This document shows, in pieces, positions 15,460 to 22,136 of a stretch of DNA of 23,312 nt. The translations under genes and the position numbers were made by a program. Source of the DNA: CALMKX01 sp044869955 (GTDB lineage: Bacteria > Acidobacteriota > Thermoanaerobaculia > Multivoradales > SZUA-115); assembly GCA_044869955.1 (NCBI GenBank), contig JBIOYC010000101.1:1-23312 (forward strand), in the 5' to 3' direction. Positions within the stretch are counted from its first letter, which is position 1. The number at the start of each line of letters is the position of its first letter. The notes under the pieces were generated by a model that made no database searches, had not been told where the DNA came from, and was given only the letters and a program-made list of their open reading frames with translations.

Positions 15460-17535
15460 ATGCGGCTGCGATTCCTGCCCGTCCTGCTGACCACGACCGT
15501 CGTGACCTCGCTGGCGGGAGGTGACTGCGCCCAGGCCCAGGCACCGCTGGGGCCGGACTTCCAGGTCAATGAGCTGGATGAGCCCGGGCAGCAGTTGGGG
15601 CACGTCGCCCTGTTGCCGGGTGGTGGCTTCGTGGTCGCCTGGGACCAGAGCGATCCCGAGTTGGGGCCCTCGATCGTCACGCGAACCTTCAGCCCGGGAG
15701 GTCTGCCAACCGGCCCCGATCGCCCAGCAGTTGGCCCGGATCTGGTCATCCGCGGCGGCAACGCCGTGGCGGCCGGGCCCGACGGCAGCCGCCTGGTGGC
15801 CTGGAGCGACGATAGTCGGACTGGCTTCGATCTGGCGATCTTCGCCAGTCTCTACAATGCGGCAGGGATCTCGGTCCGGGAGCATCTTCGGATCAACGAA
15901 TGGGAGCCGGACCAGCAGGCGGGGCCGTTCGTGGCGGCGGACGGTGTCTCCAACTTCATCGTCGTTTGGCGCAGCGATCCGGACGCCGCACCGGACCTCG
16001 TCGGCCAGGATGGCTCCGGCTCGGGAGTCTTCGCCCGCCGCATCTCCTCGCACGGCCAGTTCCTCGGCCCCGAGCTCCAGGTCAACACCTACACGAAAGG
16101 GGATCAATACCCGGCCAGTGTGGCCGCCGGTCCTGACGGCCGCTTCGTCGTCGTGTGGATGAGCGTGGGCCAGGACGGTTCGGAGGGTGGCATCTACGCG
16201 CAGCGTTTCAACACCGAAGGGGAGAAGGCAGGGCCGGAGCTCCGCGTCAATCAGTACACCGAGTCGTGGCAGGAGTTGGCGGACGTGGCCATGGATGCCG
16301 AGGGCGGCTTCGTGGTGGTGTGGGAGAGCTATGAGCAGGACGGCTGGCTGGACGGCATCTACGCCCGCCGCTACGACCGGCGGGGCCAGCCCAGGGGGGA
16401 CGAGTTTCGGGTCACCGAGTCCCACGTGGGCTGGCAGGAGCGGCCGGCCATCGCCATGGACTCGGCGGGCAACTTCGTGGTGGTGTGGCTGGAGAGCATC
16501 AGCTACCGGGACAGCGGCTTGTACGGCCGCGCCTTCTTCGCCGACGGCACCCCGGCCGGTGGGGACTTCGACGTGACCAGCCGCCAGTTCGGGGGGGGGG
16601 ACTGGCCGGACCTCGCCCTCGGCGACACCGGCACCTTGGTGGCCGTCTGGGAGACGGTGGGGGACTTCGACGAGATCGGCTTGGACGTCTATGGCCGCCG
16701 CTTCGCGGTGCCCTTTCCCTCGACCTGCCTGCCCTCCGAGCGCACCCTCTGCCTGCTGGGGGGGCGGTTCCGGGTGGAGGCGAGCTATGCCATCGCCTTC
16801 CTCGAGGATGCCGGGCAGGGCGCGGGGCGGGCCTTGCCTCTGACCGCGGATAGCGGGGCCTTCTCCTTCTTCGCCGAGGACAACCTCGAGCTGCTGGTCA
16901 AGGTGGTGGACGGTTGTGAGGTCAACGACGGCTTCTGGGTCTTCGCCGGAGGTCTGACCAACCTGGCCGTGGACCTGACCGTGGTGGACACCTGGACCGG
17001 CACTCTCCGCGTCTACCACAACCCCCAGCGCACCCCCTTCGTACCGATCCAGGACACCGCCGCCTTCGCCACCTGCGACGCCCTCCCGGGAGGCCCCTCG
17101 GCTGCGCTCGGTACGACAGCCGGGGCGGACTCGGTGACCAGGTCGGGAGCGGTCCTGCCGGGAGCGCCGAGCCCCCGCTCGGCGTCTTGCTCCCCGGACG
17201 CCACCCATCTCTGCCTCGCCGGCGGCCGCTTCGAGGTCTCCGCCTCCTGGCGCACCGCCGCCGGGACCACCGGGGCCGGCCAGACCCTGCCTCTCACCGC
17301 CGACACCGGGGCCTTCTGGTTCTTCGCCGAGGACAACCTCGAGCTGCTGGTCAAGGTGCTCGACGGCTGTGCCGTCAACGCCCGCTTCTGGACCTTCGCC
17401 GGGGGCCTGACCGACGTCGCCGTGACCCTGACCGTGCGCGACACGATGACCGGGGAGGTGCAGACCTACGACACCCAGGCAGGGGCGCCTTTCCCGCCCC
17501 TGCTCGACACCGCGAGCTTCGCCGGCTGTCCCTGA
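15460..17535 (+). CDS. Secreted repeat protein: seven FVVxW blades plus two FWFF-type domains
   Basis: 691 residues from ATG 15460 (an earlier in-frame TTG at 15418 overlaps the previous stop). It starts with a signal peptide (MRLRFLPVLLTTTVVTSLAG). Residues about 40-415 contain seven repeats of about 50 residues with the core 'GxFVVVW.S', for example GGGFVVAW, DGRFVVVW, EGGFVVVW and AGNFVVVW. Seven copies suggest a seven-bladed beta-propeller. Two homologous domains of about 115 residues follow, beginning at Cys423 and Cys577; each has LCL.GGRF, GAF.FFAEDNLELLVKV, DGC and FAGGLT motifs and ends with a Cys. These domains recur in Acidobacteriota-type secreted proteins but have no known function. 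A ten-G run lies inside the seventh repeat. No catalytic motif is visible; carbohydrate or surface binding in support of the preceding glycosidase is plausible. Confidence 0.75.
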   Translation: MRLRFLPVLLTTTVVTSLAGGDCAQAQAPLGPDFQVNELDEPGQQLGHVALLPGGGFVVAWDQSDPELGPSIVTRTFSPGGLPTGPDRPAVGPDLVIRGGNAVAAGPDGSRLVAWSDDSRTGFDLAIFASLYNAAGISVREHLRINEWEPDQQAGPFVAADGVSNFIVVWRSDPDAAPDLVGQDGSGSGVFARRISSHGQFLGPELQVNTYTKGDQYPASVAAGPDGRFVVVWMSVGQDGSEGGIYAQRFNTEGEKAGPELRVNQYTESWQELADVAMDAEGGFVVVWESYEQDGWLDGIYARRYDRRGQPRGDEFRVTESHVGWQERPAIAMDSAGNFVVVWLESISYRDSGLYGRAFFADGTPAGGDFDVTSRQFGGGDWPDLALGDTGTLVAVWETVGDFDEIGLDVYGRRFAVPFPSTCLPSERTLCLLGGRFRVEASYAIAFLEDAGQGAGRALPLTADSGAFSFFAEDNLELLVKVVDGCEVNDGFWVFAGGLTNLAVDLTVVDTWTGTLRVYHNPQRTPFVPIQDTAAFATCDALPGGPSAALGTTAGADSVTRSGAVLPGAPSPRSASCSPDATHLCLAGGRFEVSASWRTAAGTTGAGQTLPLTADTGAFWFFAEDNLELLVKVLDGCAVNARFWTFAGGLTDVAVTLTVRDTMTGEVQTYDTQAGAPFPPLLDTASFAGCP
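16867..16904 (+). repeat. Direct repeat copy 1 (FWFF domain 1)
   Basis: A 38-base stretch encoding the FFAEDNLELLVKV core is identical to bases 17320-17357, 453 bases downstream. Identity at silent positions points to a recent tandem duplication or gene conversion of the domain. Confidence 0.8.
17320..17357 (+). repeat. Direct repeat copy 2 (FWFF domain 2)
   Basis: This is the second copy of the 38-base identical stretch at 16867-16904. Flanking parts of the two domains are similar but not identical. Confidence 0.8.
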
Positions 17536-17571
17536 GGGTCTGGAATCTCTGGTCTTCGCTCGTGGATCCTC

Positions 17572-17577
17572 TATGAT
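17572..17577 (+). promoter_or_regulatory. Possible -10 box upstream of the DUF883 gene
   Basis: TATGAT lies 82 bases before the DUF883 start, in the 123-base gap after the secreted operon. No good -35 lies 16-18 bases upstream, so this is a weak candidate. The gap otherwise shows only the AGGAGG ribosome binding site at 17646-17651. Confidence 0.25.
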
Positions 17578-17658
17578 GTTGCCCTCGCCTTCGCTGGACG
17601 CGGGGGCTACCGAGAGTCACCCTCTTCAACCCCGCCTTCAGGGCGAGGAGGTTCGATC

Positions 17659-18054
17659 ATGGCCAAGGACAGACGATTCGAGGCCGCCGAGGACGCTGTC
17701 GAGCGCGCGAGGGACCTCGCCGAGGACGCCGCGGACCTGGCGCGCGACACTTACGATTCCACCCGCGAGCGCCTGGAGGACCTGGGCGACGAGGTCGGTG
17801 AGCGTTACGAGAGAGTCTCCGAGGACGTCCGCCGCGGCGCGGCCCGCGCCGCCGATGCCGCTCGGCGCCGCTACCGCGAGACCGCCGACGCCGTCCGCAC
17901 CGGTTACCGCAAAGTCCGCAAGAACGTCGACAGCCTCGCCGAGGACACCACCCAATACATCCGAGACAACCCGGGCAAGGCGATCCTGATCGCCGCCGGC
18001 GTGGGCTTCCTGATCGGCTTCCTGGTGCGTCGCCGCGGTCGGGACTCCGACTGA
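17659..18054 (+). CDS. DUF883/YqjD-ElaB-like membrane-anchored protein
   Basis: 131 residues, preceded by a strong AGGAGG with 7-base spacing. A long, highly charged helix of repeated E/R/A heptads (residues 1-95, coiled-coil-like) leads to IRDNPGKAILIAAGVGFLIG (from about residue 101), a glycine-zipper TM helix of the DUF883 family. The tail is basic (RRRGRD). E. coli YqjD and ElaB are inner-membrane proteins that bind stationary-phase ribosomes; the E/R-rich helix would face the cytoplasm. The protein begins a co-directional block. Family membership is confident; ribosome binding here is inferred from the family. Confidence 0.82.
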   Translation: MAKDRRFEAAEDAVERARDLAEDAADLARDTYDSTRERLEDLGDEVGERYERVSEDVRRGAARAADAARRRYRETADAVRTGYRKVRKNVDSLAEDTTQYIRDNPGKAILIAAGVGFLIGFLVRRRGRDSD

Positions 18055-18074
18055 GGGGGCCCTGAGGAGAGAGC

Positions 18075-18362
18075 GTGACCGAAGAGCTGGACGACCTCGA
18101 CCCCGAGACCACCGACGAGGCCCCGCCGCGCCCACGCCAGGCGGCGGCCCCCCGTGAGCTGCTCGAGGAGCTGCTCCCCGAGCGCCTCGACTGGCAGGAG
18201 CTGGTGCGCGCCTATCCCTGGCCGGCGGTCGCCCTGGCGGCCCTCGGCGGCTTCTTCCTCGCGCGCACCAAGGGGGACGAGATCGTCCAGGCCCTCTCCG
18301 AGCTCGCCGCCGAGCGCATCAGCGAGCACGTCAACCAACTGCTGGGTGACGACCTGGTGTAG
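18075..18362 (+). CDS. Small DUF883-like membrane protein
   Basis: 95 residues from GTG, with AGGAG 5 bases upstream, 20 bases after the previous stop. An acidic, Pro-rich N-terminus leads to RAYPWPAVALAALGGFFLAR (about residues 49-68), a single membrane helix resembling the 'PWp.V..A...G' end of DUF883 proteins. A short amphipathic helix follows (ELAAERISEHVNQLLG). It is probably a partner or paralogue of the preceding gene. No other domain is visible and its function is unknown. Confidence 0.7.
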   Translation: MTEELDDLDPETTDEAPPRPRQAAAPRELLEELLPERLDWQELVRAYPWPAVALAALGGFFLARTKGDEIVQALSELAAERISEHVNQLLGDDLV

Positions 18363-18383
18363 CTCGGCGCCGTTCCTCGCCGC

Positions 18384-19232
18384 TTGCGCCAGATCCTCCA
18401 CATCTCCGACGTCCACTTCGGGCCCAAGCACGTGCCCGAGGTGGCGGCCGGGGTGCTCGCCACGATCGACGAGCGGCGCCCGGACCTGGTGGTCCTCTCG
18501 GGGGACCTCACCCAGCGCGCCAAGCCTTACCAGTTTCGGCAGGCACGCGCCTGGGTGGACCACTTCCCGGTCCCTTCGGTGGTCGTTCCCGGCAACCACG
18601 ACGTCCCGCTTTATCGCTTCTGGGAGCGGCTCTTCGTCCCGTTCGGAGCCTACCGGCGGTGGTTCGCCCGAGACCTGGAGCCGATCTATCGCGACGAGGA
18701 GATGCTCGTGGTGGGGGTCAACACCGCCCACGGATGGACCTTCAAGGACGGGCGGATTGCGCTCAAGCGCCTGGCGCAAGTCGAGGAGCTGCTGGCCGCG
18801 ACTCCGGAGAGCGTGCTCAAGGTCGTGGTGGCCCACCACCATCTCATTGCTCCGCCCGCTTTCGACTCCCAGCGGGTGGCGACCCACGCGCGGCAGGCCC
18901 TCGAGGTCTTCGCCCGGGCGGGGGTGGACCTGGTCCTTTCCGGTCACCAGCACCTGAGCTACATCGGCAGCTCGGAGGACTTCTACCCGCGGGGTCTGCC
19001 GCCGGTGGTCATCGTCCACACCGGCACCACCACCTCGAACCGCGGCCGGGGCAGCGAGCGGTCCGCCAACACCTGCAACTGGATCCTCACCGACGGCGGC
19101 ACGATCACCGTCTCCTGCCACCGCTGGGACCCGGGGACCACATGCTTCCGCGAGCACAGCCGCCACGTCTACCCACGACAGGAGAGGCAGCCTTACGGCC
19201 TCGAAGGGTTGACGGGGACCCTAAAACCCTGA
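18384..19232 (+). CDS. Calcineurin-like metallophosphoesterase (CpdA/Icc-like)
   Basis: 282 residues from a TTG start without a clear ribosome binding site; the start is chosen because MRQILHISDVHFG matches the family N-terminus. The metal ligands are all present: D9 and H11 (DVHFG), D41 (GDLTQRA), N71-H72-D73 (GNHD), the His cluster 151-153 (AHHH), and H188 and H190 (GHQH). Relatives include cAMP phosphodiesterase CpdA, but substrates vary widely in this fold and cannot be read from sequence. It is cytoplasmic, with no signal peptide. It lies 21 bases after the small membrane protein gene and 32 bases before the kinase gene, so cotranscription is likely. Confidence 0.85.
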   Translation: MRQILHISDVHFGPKHVPEVAAGVLATIDERRPDLVVLSGDLTQRAKPYQFRQARAWVDHFPVPSVVVPGNHDVPLYRFWERLFVPFGAYRRWFARDLEPIYRDEEMLVVGVNTAHGWTFKDGRIALKRLAQVEELLAATPESVLKVVVAHHHLIAPPAFDSQRVATHARQALEVFARAGVDLVLSGHQHLSYIGSSEDFYPRGLPPVVIVHTGTTTSNRGRGSERSANTCNWILTDGGTITVSCHRWDPGTTCFREHSRHVYPRQERQPYGLEGLTGTLKP

Positions 19233-19251
19233 GGTATCATGCCTCTCCCCC

Positions 19252-19256
19252 AGGAG
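19252..19256 (+). promoter_or_regulatory. Ribosome binding site fixing the kinase TTG start
   Basis: AGGAG lies 8 bases upstream of the TTG at 19265. The nearby ATG at 19239 is out of frame with the kinase, so the TTG is the best start. Confidence 0.6.
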
Positions 19257-19264
19257 AGCAGCCC

Positions 19265-20839
19265 TTGGCAGAGAGCGACCCCTCGATTCCCAGCTCGAGC
19301 GCGCCGGCGTCGATCGGCCGCTTCGAGGTCGTCCGCGCCCTCGGCAAGGGCTCGATGGGTCAGGTCTATCTGGCGAAGGACCCGCGCATCGAGAGGCTGA
19401 TCGCGCTCAAGATCGTGAAGCTCGAAGGCAGCCCCGAGGAGGTCGAGGACCGCAAGCGTCGCCTCCTGCTCGAGGCCAAGGCCGCCGGCCGGCTGATCCA
19501 CCCCCAGATCGTCACCCTCTTCGAGGCCGACGAGGAGGCCGGCATCCTCTTCCTCGCCTTCGAGCACGTTGCCGGGTCGGATCTCGCGGTGAGGCTGCGC
19601 GAGGGTCCCCCGCTCAGCCTGAGCGAGGCCCTGCGGATCACGCGTGAAGCGGCCGAGGGGCTCGACTATGCCCACTCCCAGGGAGTGATCCACCGCGACA
19701 TCAAACCGGCGAACCTGCTCCTGGACGCTCGAGGACGGGTCAAGATCGGGGACTTCGGCATCGCCAAGCTGGCCGACCAGTCGACCGACATGACCCACTC
19801 CGGCTGGGTGGTGGGGAGCCCTCACTACTTCGCCCCGGAGCAAGTCCGAGGCGAGAAGCTCGACGGCCGCGCCGACCTCTTCGGTCTCGGGGTCGTGCTC
19901 TACGAGATCCTGTCCCGCCGCCGCCCGTTCGAGGGAGACACCCTCTCGACCCTGATCTTCCAGATCCTCAACGCCCCGCCGCCCCCGCTGCCGCTTTCGG
20001 GGCTGGCTGCGCTCCTCCCCCTCGAGAGGCTGTTGCAGCGCCTCCTGGCCAAGGACCGGAGTGAGCGCTACGCCACGGCCGGCGAGCTGGTGGCGGCACT
20101 CGCCGAGCTGGACCGCAGCCTGCCGGCCGATCTGCTCGCCCGCCCCCTGCCGGCCGTGGTACCGGAGCCCGGGGGGGCGGCGGATCCGGCCGCTCCCACC
20201 ATGGCCCTACCGGCCACGGGGTCGTCGCCGTCGGCCGCGGCGGGGCCGCCGGCGAGCTTCCCAGCGTCCCCGGTCCGGCGGCGCAGTCGGCTGTCGCTGC
20301 TGGCTGTCGCGGGTGTCGTGGCCGTACTGGTGGCGGTCTGGCTGGTCCCCCGGGATCGCCCCGGGCCCATGCCTCCCGCGGAGGAGGCCCCGTCGCTCGC
20401 CCGGAAGGCCGCTCCGCCTTCGGAGCCCGCGGCCGCCCCGGGCGAAGAGCAGGCCCAGGCGGGCCCTCCGCCGAGCGAGCCGTCCGCCGAGAAGGAGGCC
20501 GAGCCGCGACGCGAGGGGGTCCGCAAGGCGGAGACGGTCGGCCCGGCCGCACCGGCTGCCACGACCGCGAGCGAGCGGCAGACCGTCCTGGTCGAGGTCA
20601 GCGAGGCGATCGCCTTCCGGGTGGAGCCGCGGGCGGCTCGCGTGTTGGTCGACGGCACGGATCGCGGCTGGGTGGGGCTCTACGGCGGGCTCGGGCGGGG
20701 CTGGCTGCGGTTGGCGCCCGGCCGATATCGCATCAGCCTGGTGGCCCCCGGCCATCGCCCGGTGGAGTTCGAGGTCGAGGTCGCGCAGGGTGCGAAGGAA
20801 CGACGGCGGCGGATCGAGGTCCGTCTAGCGAAGGAGTAG
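19265..20839 (+). CDS. Transmembrane Ser/Thr protein kinase with PEGA-like C-terminal domain
   Basis: 524 residues from TTG. The kinase domain (about 18-290) has the glycine loop LGKGSMGQVYLA, the ATP lysine in ALKIV (K49), HRDIKPAN (D145, N150), DFG (D163) and the activation-segment SPHYFAPEQ, so it should be active. A Pro/Ala-rich stretch, one TM helix (about 341-362, SLLAVAGVVAVLVAVWLVP) and a Pro/Glu/Ala linker follow. The C-terminal 70 residues (VLVDGTDRGW..., LAPGRYRISLVAPGHRPVEFE) resemble a PEGA domain, here probably extracytoplasmic. The architecture is the PknB-like Hanks kinase layout common in Acidobacteria and myxobacteria. The stop is 4 bases before the M16 gene. Targets are unknown. 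Confidence 0.9.
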   Translation: MAESDPSIPSSSAPASIGRFEVVRALGKGSMGQVYLAKDPRIERLIALKIVKLEGSPEEVEDRKRRLLLEAKAAGRLIHPQIVTLFEADEEAGILFLAFEHVAGSDLAVRLREGPPLSLSEALRITREAAEGLDYAHSQGVIHRDIKPANLLLDARGRVKIGDFGIAKLADQSTDMTHSGWVVGSPHYFAPEQVRGEKLDGRADLFGLGVVLYEILSRRRPFEGDTLSTLIFQILNAPPPPLPLSGLAALLPLERLLQRLLAKDRSERYATAGELVAALAELDRSLPADLLARPLPAVVPEPGGAADPAAPTMALPATGSSPSAAAGPPASFPASPVRRRSRLSLLAVAGVVAVLVAVWLVPRDRPGPMPPAEEAPSLARKAAPPSEPAAAPGEEQAQAGPPPSEPSAEKEAEPRREGVRKAETVGPAAPAATTASERQTVLVEVSEAIAFRVEPRAARVLVDGTDRGWVGLYGGLGRGWLRLAPGRYRISLVAPGHRPVEFEVEVAQGAKERRRRIEVRLAKE

Positions 20840-20843
20840 AGGC

Positions 20844-22136
20844 ATGGTGCAAGCTCGATTCGACGTTCCCCCGACCCTCCCGGGCACCATCCGGCACCAG
20901 GTGCTGCCGAACGGCCTGACTCTCTGCCGGGTCGAGAGCCACAACGCGCCGGTGGTGACCTGCGCCCTGTTCTACCGCGCCGGCACCCGCGACGAGGAGC
21001 CCGGTCTGGGAGGGACCGCCCATTTCCTCGAGCACATGATGTTCAAGGGCTCGAGAAACTACGGTCCGGGGGAGATCGACCGGCTGACCCAGGCTTTGGG
21101 CGGGGTCAACAATGCCTTCACCAGCCACGACCTGACGGCCTATTACTTCGACTTCGCCGCCGACCGCTGGACCGAGGCCCTGGCGATCGAGGTCGACCGT
21201 ATGGAGCACCTCACCCTCGACCCCGACGAGGTCGCTTCCGAGCGCCAGGTGGTGCTCGAGGAGATCTCGATGAGCGCGAGCGATCCCTGGGATGCGCTCG
21301 AGATCGAGGTGATGGCGGCGCTCTTCCATCCCCATCCTTACGGCCGTCCGGTGCTCGGCACCGAGGCGGATTTGCTGCGCATCGGACGGGACGAGCTGGC
21401 CGCCTTCCACTCCCGCTTCTATCGGCCCGAGAACGCCGTGCTGGTGATCGGCGGCGACGTCGGCGAGGAGGCCGCGGCCGCGGCGCGGGCCTGCTTGGGC
21501 CCGGTGGCCGGGGGGCGGGGCCTGGTGCGCATGCCGCCACCACCACCGGCGGCGTCCACGGAGCTGGTGCGTGTCGCCCGCCGCCAGGGCGAAGTGCCGC
21601 GCCTGCTCTGGCAGCGTCTGGCGCCTCACGCCACCCATCCCAGCCATCCGGCCCTGCGGCTGCTGGCGACGGTGCTGGGGGTGGGACGGGCAAGCCGCCT
21701 CCACCGGGCCCTGGTCGACGAAGGGCAGATCTGCACGTGGGTGTCGGTGGACCTGACCGAGACCCTCGAGACCGGCTATCTCTCGGTGGCCGCAGAGCTG
21801 GTGCCGGGAGAGGATCCGGCCCGCGTCGAGGGGGTGCTGTTCGAGGAGATGGCCCGTCTCTCGGCGTCCGGGCCGAGCGAGGAGGAGGTCGAGCGAGCGA
21901 AGCAGATCGCCGTCGCCGACTGGATCTTCGGCCACGAGCGGGTGCACCAGCAGGCGCTGGCCCTGGGCGGCGCGCTCACCCTCTTCGACCTGCGACATCC
22001 CGAGCGGCAGCTGGGCAGGCTGCTGGCCGCCGATCTAGGCGACCTGCAGCGGACGGCGGCGCGCTGGTTGGATTCTGGTGGAGGTGGCGTGCTCGGCTGG
22101 TCGCTGCCCGCCGAGGCTTCGGGGAGGCCCTCTTGA
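20844..22136 (+). CDS. M16 family zinc peptidase, catalytic subunit
   Basis: 430 residues from ATG, with AAGGAG 8 bases upstream. The inverted zinc motif HFLEH (H60, E63, H64) and the downstream glutamates of VVLEEIS (E139/E140) form the M16 active site. Flanking family signatures are GTRDEEPGLGGTAHFLEH and YYFDFAADRW. The length is that of a half-clamshell M16B peptidase, which needs a partner subunit; the partner is encoded immediately downstream with a TTGA overlap. No signal peptide is seen, so it is probably cytoplasmic unless exported otherwise. Substrates of such peptidases are usually unfolded or small peptides. It is cotranscribed with the kinase. Confidence 0.9.
   Translation: MVQARFDVPPTLPGTIRHQVLPNGLTLCRVESHNAPVVTCALFYRAGTRDEEPGLGGTAHFLEHMMFKGSRNYGPGEIDRLTQALGGVNNAFTSHDLTAYYFDFAADRWTEALAIEVDRMEHLTLDPDEVASERQVVLEEISMSASDPWDALEIEVMAALFHPHPYGRPVLGTEADLLRIGRDELAAFHSRFYRPENAVLVIGGDVGEEAAAAARACLGPVAGGRGLVRMPPPPPAASTELVRVARRQGEVPRLLWQRLAPHATHPSHPALRLLATVLGVGRASRLHRALVDEGQICTWVSVDLTETLETGYLSVAAELVPGEDPARVEGVLFEEMARLSASGPSEEEVERAKQIAVADWIFGHERVHQQALALGGALTLFDLRHPERQLGRLLAADLGDLQRTAARWLDSGGGGVLGWSLPAEASGRPS

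Noticed and set aside
16591..16600. Ten-G run as a frameshift error
   Set aside because: The reading frame is continuous through it into the two FWFF domains, so the given length is consistent with an intact gene.
14770..17208. Minus-strand open frame of about 800 codons opposite the two secreted genes
   Set aside because: Its apparent internal repeats are mirrors of the FVVxW repeats on the plus strand. It has no signal, domain or ribosome binding site.
18659..19264. Longer N-terminus for the kinase
   Set aside because: It overlaps the metallophosphoesterase in another frame. The TTG at 19265 has a good ribosome binding site and gives a normal kinase start.
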